A stretch of 46,807 nucleotides of DNA from Prevotellaceae bacterium (lineage in GTDB: Bacteria > Bacteroidota > Bacteroidia > Bacteroidales > UBA932). Both the position numbers and the translations under genes were made by a program. This document shows positions 25,195 to 33,726 of this stretch, piece after piece (the first letter of the stretch is position 1; each line of letters starts with the position of its first letter). Under the pieces are notes generated by a model that searched no databases, was not told the DNA's origin, and saw only the letters and a program-made list of their open reading frames with translations. The stretch spans positions 1 through 46,807 of the forward strand of contig JAITPN010000035.1 of NCBI GenBank assembly GCA_031289415.1, given 5' to 3'.

Positions 25195-27351
25195 ATGAAG
25201 ACCTATACTACAAACCACATTCGCAATGTGGTATTATTGGGCGGGACTCGCTCAGGGAAAACAACGCTGGCTGAGGCTATGCTGTATGAAGGAAAAGTCA
25301 TTGACCGGCGAGGATCGGTGGAAGCCAAAACTTCTGTAAGTGACAATACTGAAATAGAGCAACTCTATCAGCGCTCCATTTATTCTACCTTATTATATAC
25401 GGAATTTATGGAACGCAAGTTGAATATCATTGATACGCCGGGGTCTGACGACTTTGTGGGCGGTGTGATTTCAGCCTTCAAAGTTGCCGACGTAGGGCTA
25501 ATGGTTATCAACGCACAGCAGGGCGTGGAAGTAGGCACTGACATTTTTGCACGCTATGCCGAGCGCCATAATAAGCCTATGATTCTGGCAGTGAATCAAC
25601 TCGACGCCGAAAAGGCGAACTGGGATGATACGCTCGACAGTATGAAACAAACTTTCGGAAACAAAATGGTGCTGGTGCAATATCCTGTTAATCCGGGCAT
25701 ATCGTTCAATACCTTTATTGATGTGCTGACCATGAAAATGTACCGTTTTAAAGACGATAACGGTACGCGCGAAGACCTGCCTATTCCTGAGGAAGAACAG
25801 GAACGCGCCAACGAATTGCACAAACAACTGATTGAAATAGCCGCAGAACATGACGAAAAACTCATGGAACTGTTTTTCGACAAAGGTGTATTGACCGAAG
25901 ACGAAATCCGGGCAGGTTTGCGGGCAGGGCTTGTAGCCCGTCAGGTACTTCCTGTGTTTTGCGCTTCGGGCAAGAAAGACATTGGCGTAAAACGCTTGAT
26001 GGAATTTATTATCAATGTAGCGCCGTCGCCGGAAAAAGCACGCGACTACAAGACCATCACCGACGAAATTGTGCCTACCGACGTTGCCGGCGCACCCTCC
26101 ATTTTCATTTTCAAAACGGCAATGGAACAGCATTTAGGCGAAGTGTCGTACTTCCGCGTGATGTCGGGAAAAATTACCGAAGGTATTGATTTTGTGAATA
26201 TGGCAAACGGTACGAAAGAACGCCTTTCGGCTATTTACGCCGTTGCCGGAAAAAAACGTGAAAAAGTAACCGAAATGGTAGCCGGTGATATTGGTTGTAC
26301 CGTAAAACTGAAAAATACGAAAACAAACCAAACGCTTAACGGCGGCGGGAAAGAATGGCAGTTTCACACCATTAAATTTCCGCCCGCAAAATACCGTACC
26401 GCCATTAAAGCCAAACAGGAAAAAGACGACGAGAAGTTGGGCGAAATACTGAATCGCGCACATGCCGAAGACCCCACTATTATAGTAGAATATTCAAAGG
26501 AATTGAAACAAATCATTGTGAGCGGACAAGGCGAACACCATATCAACATTCTGAAATGGCAGATTAACAATGTGCATAAAATTGAAATAGACCTTTTCCC
26601 GCCGCGTATTCCTTACCGCGAAACCATTACCAAAGTGGCGATTGCTGACTACCGTCATAAAAAACAGTCGGGCGGTGCAGGGCAGTTTGGCGAAGTGCAC
26701 CTGCTCATTGAACCCTACGTGGAAGGTGCGCCCGAAAACAACCGTTTCAAAATAGACGGACAGGATAAAGTGTTGAATCTGAAAGCTAAAGAAGAATACA
26801 ACCTCGAATGGGGCGGAAAGTTGGTGTATTATAATTGTGTGGTAGGCGGCGTGATTGATGCGCGTTTTATGCCTGCCATTCTGAAAGGGATTATGGAGAA
26901 AATGGATGAAGGTCCTCTCACCGGTTCTTATGCCCGCGACATTAAAGTGTATGTGTACGACGGCAAAATGCACCCTGTTGACTCGAATGAAATTTCGTTT
27001 AAATTGGCAGGACGTAATGCTTTTAAAGACGCATTCAAAAAAGCGGGACCAAAAATTATGGAGCCGATATACAATATAGAAGTGATGACGCCGAACGACG
27101 TGATGGGCGACGTGATGAGCGACTTGCAAAACCGCCGCGCCATGATTGAAGGCATGAGTAGCGACAAAGGATTTGAAGTGCTGAAAGCCCGCTTGCCGCT
27201 TGCCGAAATGAATAAATATTCTACGACGTTGAGTTCGTTATCTTCGGGGCGTGCTACGTTCACTATGGAGTTTGCCGAATACCAGCAAGTGCCTGCCGAA
27301 GTACAAGAAAAACTTCTCAAAGATTACGAAGCACAGGAAAAAGAAGAATAA
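25195..27351 (+). CDS. Elongation factor G paralog with degenerate GTPase motifs (EF-G2 type)
   Basis: 718 residues with the complete five-domain EF-G layout. The P-loop is kept (GGTRSGKTT, about 16-24). Switch I lacks the RGITI sequence (RSIYST at 60-65), G3 reads DTPGSDDF with Ser84 in place of the catalytic His, and G4 reads NQLD (134-137) in place of NKxD. Domain IV keeps the translocation loop SGGAGQFGEV, and His593 in KMHPVDS aligns with the tip residue of standard EF-G. In Bacteroides an EF-G2 lacking GTPase activity has been reported to support translation during nutrient stress; this protein fits that class. It follows the initiator tRNA by 52 bases with no clear promoter of its own and could be read from the tRNA promoter. 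Confidence 0.9.
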   Translation: MKTYTTNHIRNVVLLGGTRSGKTTLAEAMLYEGKVIDRRGSVEAKTSVSDNTEIEQLYQRSIYSTLLYTEFMERKLNIIDTPGSDDFVGGVISAFKVADVGLMVINAQQGVEVGTDIFARYAERHNKPMILAVNQLDAEKANWDDTLDSMKQTFGNKMVLVQYPVNPGISFNTFIDVLTMKMYRFKDDNGTREDLPIPEEEQERANELHKQLIEIAAEHDEKLMELFFDKGVLTEDEIRAGLRAGLVARQVLPVFCASGKKDIGVKRLMEFIINVAPSPEKARDYKTITDEIVPTDVAGAPSIFIFKTAMEQHLGEVSYFRVMSGKITEGIDFVNMANGTKERLSAIYAVAGKKREKVTEMVAGDIGCTVKLKNTKTNQTLNGGGKEWQFHTIKFPPAKYRTAIKAKQEKDDEKLGEILNRAHAEDPTIIVEYSKELKQIIVSGQGEHHINILKWQINNVHKIEIDLFPPRIPYRETITKVAIADYRHKKQSGGAGQFGEVHLLIEPYVEGAPENNRFKIDGQDKVLNLKAKEEYNLEWGGKLVYYNCVVGGVIDARFMPAILKGIMEKMDEGPLTGSYARDIKVYVYDGKMHPVDSNEISFKLAGRNAFKDAFKKAGPKIMEPIYNIEVMTPNDVMGDVMSDLQNRRAMIEGMSSDKGFEVLKARLPLAEMNKYSTTLSSLSSGRATFTMEFAEYQQVPAEVQEKLLKDYEAQEKEE

Positions 27352-27413
27352 TGCGCGGATGCGCCATTGTTTTAGTCCAGTGCCGTTTTTGAAAAGACGT
27401 ATTCGTGATAGCT

Positions 27414-27881
27414 TCAGCGTGTTATTTCTTCTATCACTTGTTGCGCATGGCTACTTGTTTTAATTTCTTTCGGCGAAAATATGCGTTCTATCACGCCTTG
27501 TTCGTTTATGATAAACGTGGTGCGGAATGTACCCATATACTTTCTTCCGTACATATTTTTTTCGCCCCAGACGCCCATGTATTGTACCAATTTTTTCTCC
27601 ACATCGGCAATAATATCAAAAGGAAGTTGCTGCTTTTCAATGAATTTTTGGTGCGATTGTTCACTGTCCACACTTACGCCTACCACTTCGTAGCCGAGCG
27701 CACGCAACTTGCTGTGGTAATCTCGAAAACTGCAAGCCTCTGCCGTGCAGCCCGACGTGTTGTCTTTCGGGTAAAAATAAAGCACTAACTTTTTACCGGC
27801 AAACTGTTTCAGTGTAATTTCTTTGCCGTCTTGATTTTTCCCCAACGTGTCGGGGATTTTTTCGCCAACTTGTAAACTCAT
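27414..27881 (-). CDS. bcp: Thioredoxin-dependent thiol peroxidase (Bcp/PrxQ)
   Basis: 155 residues. The thioredoxin-fold peroxiredoxin motif YPKDNTSGCTAEACSFRD holds the peroxidatic Cys45 and resolving Cys50, spaced five apart as in the Bcp/PrxQ group. It reduces hydrogen peroxide and organic peroxides in the cytoplasm using thioredoxin. The ATG at 27881 fits the family N-terminus (MSLQVGEKIP); a reading seven codons longer adds an unsupported hydrophobic start. It lies 22 bases after the PBP1A gene on the same strand and is probably cotranscribed with it. Confidence 0.95.
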   Translation of the reverse strand: MSLQVGEKIPDTLGKNQDGKEITLKQFAGKKLVLYFYPKDNTSGCTAEACSFRDYHSKLRALGYEVVGVSVDSEQSHQKFIEKQQLPFDIIADVEKKLVQYMGVWGEKNMYGRKYMGTFRTTFIINEQGVIERIFSPKEIKTSSHAQQVIEEITR

Positions 27882-27903
27882 CAGTAATAAATATAAATTC
27901 ATG

Positions 27904-30243
27904 TTAAAAAAATCCGCTATCTGCGCCTGTGGATTGTTGTATTTCGTCGTCGCTGCCGCTACAGTTGAGGCTCATGTTAGTGTCGGCGGGCGAAGCGTCA
28001 AAGGTGTCGGTGGTGTAGATAGAGAGCGTAGGGTCGGCAAGCACTTTTTGCATGAATAATCCCCATACAGGCAATGCCATATTGGATGCGCCACCCATGC
28101 CAAGACTTTCGAAATGTACGCTGCGGTCTTCGCCTCCTACCCATATTCCGGTTACAAGTTTCGGCACAAATCCTATAAACCAACCGTCGGATTGGTTGTT
28201 CGACGTGCCTGTCTTTCCAGCCAATTCGCCTTGGGGAATATATTGGCTGCGCAGCCGGTAGGCTGTTCCGCTGTTTACTACGCCTTGCAGCAGGTTTACC
28301 ATAAGATAGGCTGTGCGGTCGCTGATGCTTTCTTTGCTTCGCGGGTTGAAAGAGGCAAGTACATTGCCGTTTTTGTCTTCGATGCGGGTTACATAAAGCG
28401 GCTCGGTGTGTACGCCTTTGTTGCCGAAGGTTTGGTAAGCGCTCACCATTTCCGACAGGTAAAGGTCGGCAGAGCCAAGACACAACGCTACTACAGGGTC
28501 TAAATAACTTCTGATTCCTAATTTATGACACATATCTGCCATCGCCTGAGGACCGAGTTGTTTCATCAAATATGCCGAAATGTTGTTGCTGCTGTGGGTT
28601 AATCCCCATTTTATCGTTACGTTTTTCCCAATCCATTCGGCTTTGTCGGTAGTTTTCGGCGTCCAAGTAGAGTCGCCAACGATAAAGGTTTGCGCTATGT
28701 TAAGCACCCTGTCGCATGGCGTATAGCCTTCCTGCATAGCCAGCGTATAGAGAAACGGCTTAATGGTAGAGCCTACTTGCCGTCGTCCTTGCGTAACGTT
28801 GTCATATTTAAAATGCCGGTAGTTTGGTCCGCCGATGTAGGCGCGTACTTCGCCGCTCTGTATATCCATTGCCATGAGCGAAGTGCGTAGCAACGACTTG
28901 TAGTAGAGAATAGAGTCGGTGGGAGTCATCAACGTGTCTGTATATCCTTTTTTGTTCCATGCAAACACACTCATCTTCGTTTTTGTACGAAATGCCTTAT
29001 CAATATCGCTGTCGGTAGCGCCTGCCTCTTTCATGGAGATGTAGCGGTCGCTGCTGCGTTTTGCCTGATTGATGATGCTCTCGGTGGCTTTTTGCGTCAA
29101 GTCGTTGGAAAAAGGCGGTCGTCTGCGTCTGCGCACTTCGGCGCTGAATGCCGGTTGCAGATAGCCTTGAAAGTGCTGTTTTACAGCTTCTTCTGCATAG
29201 CGTTGCATCTTTGAATTGATAGTGGTGTAGATTCTTAGTCCGTCGCGGTCAAGATTATAGTAAGATCCGTCAGCTTTCGGGTTTTTGCGTATCCAGCCTT
29301 GCAGCGGATTTTCCTCCCATTCGAGGCGGTCGGTCTGATAATCGTTCTTGTTGGTGTAGTTTTCGGCTTTTGGTTCGGACGCGTTGAGTGTACGGCGCAG
29401 CATTTCACGGAAATAGGGTGCAAGTCCCGTATTGTGGTCTTGCTGCATAAATTTGAGCTTAAGGGGAATGGCGGCAATCGAATCGTAGCGGTGCTGATTG
29501 ATAAACTCATATTTGCACATTTGCGACAATACGTGGTTGCGGCGTTGAATCGAGCGCTCGGAGTTGCGCACCGGACTGTAGCGCGATGGTGCATTAATGA
29601 TGCCTACCAGCAGCGCCGATTCTTCGAGCGTGAGCTGCGACGGTAGTTTGCCGAAAAAAGTGGCAGATGCGGCGCGTATGCCGAAAGCATTGCTCCCGTA
29701 TGGTACTGTATTGAAATACATGGCAATGATTTCCTCTTTCGTATAATTGCGTTCGAGTTTCACAGCCGTAATCCATTCTTTCAACTTTGTTGAGGTTAGT
29801 TTTGCCAGCGAGGCAATGCCTGAATGGCGGACTGAGTCGCGCGGGAACAGGTTTTTGGCTAATTGTTGCGAAAGAGTGCTTCCTCCGCCCGAACTACGGT
29901 CGCCTTGGAGAACGGTTTTGATCATTACCCGCATCAAACTGCGGTAGTCCACGCCCGAATGGCTATAAAAACGAATGTCTTCGGTGGCAATCAAAGCATT
30001 TACTAAATTTGGCGAAATATCTTTGTAATCGGCAAACGAGCGGTTTTCGATATGAAAAGTGCCCAGCAATATCTCGTCAGACGAAATAATTTCTGTGGCA
30101 ATGTTTGTTTTCGGGTTCTCCAATTCTTCAAATGAAGGTATGGTTTCAAACAAGCCAACCCATGTCAGCGCTAATACTAACATGATGAAAGGAAGCAAAA
30201 TAACAGTTCCTAAAATAAGGATAAAACGTCTTCGGTTTTTCAT
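27904..30243 (-). CDS. mrcA: Bifunctional penicillin-binding protein 1A
   Basis: 779 residues. A short basic cytoplasmic tail and one membrane anchor (about 8-30) are followed by a glycosyltransferase family 51 domain with catalytic Glu88 in TEDIRFYSHSGVDY and GGGSTLSQQLAKN (119-131). The transpeptidase domain has Ser492 in GSTIKPF, the SSNN motif and AGKTGTSNNQSDGWF. It polymerises and crosslinks peptidoglycan on the outer face of the inner membrane. The C-terminal tail is Asp/Ser rich. I start at the ATG at 30243 (MKNRRRF); a longer reading of 14 residues lacks support. bcp follows in the same direction; topA is divergent. Confidence 0.93.
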   Translation of the reverse strand: MKNRRRFILILGTVILLPFIMLVLALTWVGLFETIPSFEELENPKTNIATEIISSDEILLGTFHIENRSFADYKDISPNLVNALIATEDIRFYSHSGVDYRSLMRVMIKTVLQGDRSSGGGSTLSQQLAKNLFPRDSVRHSGIASLAKLTSTKLKEWITAVKLERNYTKEEIIAMYFNTVPYGSNAFGIRAASATFFGKLPSQLTLEESALLVGIINAPSRYSPVRNSERSIQRRNHVLSQMCKYEFINQHRYDSIAAIPLKLKFMQQDHNTGLAPYFREMLRRTLNASEPKAENYTNKNDYQTDRLEWEENPLQGWIRKNPKADGSYYNLDRDGLRIYTTINSKMQRYAEEAVKQHFQGYLQPAFSAEVRRRRRPPFSNDLTQKATESIINQAKRSSDRYISMKEAGATDSDIDKAFRTKTKMSVFAWNKKGYTDTLMTPTDSILYYKSLLRTSLMAMDIQSGEVRAYIGGPNYRHFKYDNVTQGRRQVGSTIKPFLYTLAMQEGYTPCDRVLNIAQTFIVGDSTWTPKTTDKAEWIGKNVTIKWGLTHSSNNISAYLMKQLGPQAMADMCHKLGIRSYLDPVVALCLGSADLYLSEMVSAYQTFGNKGVHTEPLYVTRIEDKNGNVLASFNPRSKESISDRTAYLMVNLLQGVVNSGTAYRLRSQYIPQGELAGKTGTSNNQSDGWFIGFVPKLVTGIWVGGEDRSVHFESLGMGGASNMALPVWGLFMQKVLADPTLSIYTTDTFDASPADTNMSLNCSGSDDEIQQSTGADSGFF

Positions 30244-30292
30244 TTCGACTAACTTTAATTTACAAAAGAAAATGCAAAATAACAAAAAAAAT

Positions 30293-30324
30293 TTTGATTA
30301 TACCTTATTTTATGATTTACTTTG
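30293..30324 (+). promoter_or_regulatory. Promoter of topA
   Basis: TTTG (30293-30296), 20 bases, TTACTTTG (30317-30324), one mismatch from TAnnTTTG. The leader to the ATG at 30358 is about 28 bases. Confidence 0.55.
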
Positions 30325-30357
30325 CATTTTTTTATTCATAATTTAAGGTATAAATTC

Positions 30358-32721
30358 ATGCAGGAAAATTTGGTTATTGTAGAATCTCCAGCAAAAGCGA
30401 AGACGATTGAAAAATTTTTAGGGAAAGATTATTTGGTGAAATCAAGCTACGGACACATCCGCGATTTGTCGAAGAAAAATCAGTTAGGTATTGATATTGA
30501 GCATGGTTTCATTCCAGACTATGAAATTTCGGATGATAAGGTAAAGGTGGTGGAAGAGTTGAAGAAAATCGCTAAGAAATCAAGCACTGTATGGCTGGCA
30601 TCCGATGAAGACCGTGAAGGGGAGGCTATTGCATGGCATCTACAGGAAGTACTCAAACTTGACCCGAAAAAAACGAAACGAATTGTATTTCATGAAATCA
30701 CAAAAAATGCCATTATAGAGGCGGTAGAAAATCCACGCTCAGTGGATATGAATTTGGTGAATGCTCAGCAGGCGCGGCGATTGCTTGACCGCTTGGTTGG
30801 CTTTGAACTGTCGCCTGTGTTGTGGAAAAAAGTAAAGCCTTCGCTCTCGGCAGGGCGTGTACAGTCAGTGGCAGTTCGCCTCATTGTGGAGCGCGAACGT
30901 GAAGTCTTGGCGTTCAATACCACGTCGTCCTATCGTGTAAGCGCTGTGTTTGAACCCACAACGAAAGACGAAAAATTTGAACTGAAAGCGGAACTTTCGG
31001 AACGTTTCGATACGGAAAAAGAAGCGCAGGCATTTTTGGAAAAATGTATTGGCGCGACGTTTACGATACAATCTGTTGAAAAAAAACCGGCAAAAAAATC
31101 GCCGTCTGCGCCGTTCACTACGTCCACCTTGCAGCAGGAAGCCTCGCGCCGTTTCGGGTTTTCGGTAACGCAAACCATGAATATTGCACAACGCTTGTAC
31201 GAGGCAGGGTTAATTACCTACATGCGTACCGATTCCACCAATCTTTCAAACCTTGCGTTGCATGCGGCACACAAAGCCATTAGTGAAATATTCGGCGAAA
31301 AATATTGTAAAACAAGGAAATATACAACCAAAACAAAAGGCGCGCAGGAAGCCCATGAAGCTATTCGTCCTACTTATATGGATAATACCGGCATAGAGGG
31401 AGCGGCGCAGGAAAAGAAATTATACGACCTGATTTGGAAACGAACTATCGCTTCGCAAATGGCTGATGCGCAACTTGAAAAGACTACCGTGAACATCGCA
31501 ATATCCACCGCCCGTCAGACTTTTCAGGCTGTCGGCGAAGTATTACTGTTCGACGGTTTTCTGAAAGTATATATGGAAACTACCGATGACGAAAATGAAG
31601 AACGACCGGAAAGTGGTTTGCTGCCTCCGTTGAAAGAAAAACAAGCATTGGCAGCCAAAGAAATTCTTGCCACCGAACGGTTTGCCCAACATCCGCCGCG
31701 CTACACCGAAGCCAGCCTTGTGAAAAAACTGGAAGAATTAGGTATCGGGCGTCCTTCTACTTATGCACCTACTATTTCTACCATCATCCGACGGGAATAT
31801 GTAGCCAAGGAAGACCGTGCCGGCGAAAAACGCCAATATACGCAACTTAAATTAAACAAAGGCGTTATAGCAAAAAAAGCCATAACCGAAATCACCGGCG
31901 CTGAAAAGGCAAAATTATTCCCCAGCGATATTGGTATTGTGGTGAATGACTTTTTGGTAGCGCATTTTAAAGAGATACTTGATTATGGTTTCACCGCCAA
32001 AGTGGAAGAAGAGTTTGATGACATAGCCGAAGGGAAACTTATTTGGAACAAAATGTTGGAGTTGTTCTATCAATCGTTCCATAAAATAGTTGAGAACACC
32101 CTTGAAGTGTCGCGTCCGGCAAATACCGAGCGCGTGTTGGGCGTTGACCCGAAAACCGGCAAACAAGTGTCGGTGCGCATCGGACGTTTTGGTCCCATTG
32201 CCCAACTTGGTGAAGCCGACGACGAAAAGAAACAATTTGCCAGTTTACAAAAAGGTCAATTAATCGAATCCATTACAATAGACGAAGCATTAAAACTTTT
32301 TGAGTTGCCGCGCTACGTCGGAGAATATGAAGAGGAAGAGATAGTAGCTTCCGTAGGTCGTTTCGGTCCGTACATCCGTCATGGTAAAGCATTTGTGTCG
32401 CTCAAAAAAGACGATAGCCCTTACACGGTAGAGCTTGACCGCGCTATTGAACTGATAGAAGAAAAACGTAAAGTAGCGCGCGAGAAAGTAATTAAAGTAT
32501 TTGAAAAGAACGATATACAAATATTGAATGGGCGTTTTGGTCCATACATCGCACACGGCGGCGCTAACTATCGGATACCGAAAGGTACTGATCCGGCTGC
32601 CTTGACGCTTGAAGAAAGCAAAGCGATTATTGCCGGACAACAAACCAAAGACAGCGCTAAGCCCAAAGCCAAGGCAAAAACCGTAACGAAAAAAGCAACG
32701 AAAAGAACAACGAAAAAATAA
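30358..32721 (+). CDS. topA: DNA topoisomerase I
   Basis: 787 residues, type IA topoisomerase that relaxes negative supercoils. The TOPRIM domain has IVESPAKAKTIEKFLG and ASDEDREGEAIAWH. The catalytic tyrosine is Tyr288 in LITYMRTDSTNL. The rest of the toroid includes SAGRVQSVAVRL and ELGIGRPSTYAPT. Instead of zinc fingers, the C-terminus has repeats of the type GRFGPxI..G (IGRFGPIAQLG, VGRFGPYIRHG, NGRFGPYIAHG) and ends in a Lys/Thr-rich tail likely to bind DNA. The ATG at 30358 matches the family start; a longer frame adds 12 residues. The pseudo-arginase gene follows 22 bases later, the start of the T9SS block. Confidence 0.97.
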   Translation: MQENLVIVESPAKAKTIEKFLGKDYLVKSSYGHIRDLSKKNQLGIDIEHGFIPDYEISDDKVKVVEELKKIAKKSSTVWLASDEDREGEAIAWHLQEVLKLDPKKTKRIVFHEITKNAIIEAVENPRSVDMNLVNAQQARRLLDRLVGFELSPVLWKKVKPSLSAGRVQSVAVRLIVEREREVLAFNTTSSYRVSAVFEPTTKDEKFELKAELSERFDTEKEAQAFLEKCIGATFTIQSVEKKPAKKSPSAPFTTSTLQQEASRRFGFSVTQTMNIAQRLYEAGLITYMRTDSTNLSNLALHAAHKAISEIFGEKYCKTRKYTTKTKGAQEAHEAIRPTYMDNTGIEGAAQEKKLYDLIWKRTIASQMADAQLEKTTVNIAISTARQTFQAVGEVLLFDGFLKVYMETTDDENEERPESGLLPPLKEKQALAAKEILATERFAQHPPRYTEASLVKKLEELGIGRPSTYAPTISTIIRREYVAKEDRAGEKRQYTQLKLNKGVIAKKAITEITGAEKAKLFPSDIGIVVNDFLVAHFKEILDYGFTAKVEEEFDDIAEGKLIWNKMLELFYQSFHKIVENTLEVSRPANTERVLGVDPKTGKQVSVRIGRFGPIAQLGEADDEKKQFASLQKGQLIESITIDEALKLFELPRYVGEYEEEEIVASVGRFGPYIRHGKAFVSLKKDDSPYTVELDRAIELIEEKRKVAREKVIKVFEKNDIQILNGRFGPYIAHGGANYRIPKGTDPAALTLEESKAIIAGQQTKDSAKPKAKAKTVTKKATKRTTKK

Positions 32722-32743
32722 TCTGAAGGGGAGAACGAGCATA

Positions 32744-33673
32744 TTGAGAAAACAAATTGACACGGAATTATCGGGAGCGCAAATAGCGATTGTCAGCGTG
32801 AATGGTCGCGCCGCTTATCGTGCTTTTGAAAAGTTATATCCGCATCAGTCGAAACGTGTGGTTTTTATACCGTGCCGTCTGTCGCAACTCGGCGAGCTAT
32901 TGGCAAAGTGTGCTGCCAACGGCGTGTTTGCCGTAGTGCTTGATGCAAAACCGCGCTTCGTGCCTGTAGCGCCCACAGCGGCTGTAGCGATTGCGCCGTC
33001 CGTATCATTACGTCTTCCTTATCTCCATAAATTATTGCAACAAAATTCTTTGACGAGTTTTTCCGCCTTGACATTTCAGACGTATCTTACGCCGGCTCAT
33101 GACTTGGACGAGCTTCGCAATCGTTATTTTGAAACGTTGAGATTGGGGCAGTTCCGCGAAAATCCTGTCGCAGTAGAGCCGTTATTGCGTGATGCCGACT
33201 ACGTATGGTTCGACCTGAACGCTGTGCGGGCTTCAGATGCTCCTCAATCGAATGAACCTAATGGATTGTATGCCGAAGAAGCTTGTCGGTTGGCATATTA
33301 TATAGGTGTATCAAACCAAACAAAAGCGCTTTTTTTGTTCGGTTACCGTCCGTGTATGTGTGCTTGTTCGCGTACAGCAAAATTTATCGGTCAATTTCTT
33401 TGGCATCTGTCCGAAGCGTCGGCAGTCAAAGTAAATGAAAAAATAGTGGAAGATAATTTATCTGAGTATAAAGAAATAATAGTTGATATGGGCGTCAGCG
33501 GGCAAGAAATGTATTTTATACAAAGCCTTGCAACCCAACGTTGGTGGATGAAAGTATGTGGTTTAAAAGGAGTTAAGCAATGGATTCCGTGCCTGTCGGC
33601 AGACTATGAAACAGCCTGTCGAGGTGAAGTTCCGTTGCGGTGGTTATGGTATTATCAAAAAAATAATTATTAA
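32744..33673 (+). CDS. Degenerate arginase/formimidoylglutamase-fold protein upstream of T9SS genes
   Basis: 309 residues. The segment from 155, YVWFDLNAVRASDAPQ then PNGLYAEEACRLAYYIGVSN, lines up with the ureohydrolase signature SxDxDxxDPxxxP...GGLxxEE. Here the metal ligands are lost or changed: Asp157 remains, the second Asp is Asn159 and the third is Arg162. I find no GGDHS or DAHxD motif in the first half, so metal-dependent hydrolysis is unlikely. The start is TTG, with AAGGGGAG ten bases before it; no ATG occurs early in the frame. There is no signal peptide, so the product is cytoplasmic. It lies 22 bases after topA and 53 before porP. I recall arginase-family genes at this place in other T9SS bacteria but cannot check. 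Confidence 0.65.
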   Translation: MRKQIDTELSGAQIAIVSVNGRAAYRAFEKLYPHQSKRVVFIPCRLSQLGELLAKCAANGVFAVVLDAKPRFVPVAPTAAVAIAPSVSLRLPYLHKLLQQNSLTSFSALTFQTYLTPAHDLDELRNRYFETLRLGQFRENPVAVEPLLRDADYVWFDLNAVRASDAPQSNEPNGLYAEEACRLAYYIGVSNQTKALFLFGYRPCMCACSRTAKFIGQFLWHLSEASAVKVNEKIVEDNLSEYKEIIVDMGVSGQEMYFIQSLATQRWWMKVCGLKGVKQWIPCLSADYETACRGEVPLRWLWYYQKNNY

Positions 33674-33711
33674 ATTTTTTAAAAGATTGCTATTTATTTA
33701 AAAAAAATGAT

Positions 33712-33719
33712 TAACTTTG
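33712..33719 (+). promoter_or_regulatory. -7 promoter element before porP
   Basis: TAACTTTG, a perfect TAnnTTTG, preceded by ATTG near 33686-33689 (spacer 22). The first ATG of porP is only eight bases after it, so the T9SS block can be transcribed apart from topA with a very short leader, or translation starts at the second ATG (33745). Confidence 0.6.
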
Positions 33720-33726
33720 TGAATAA

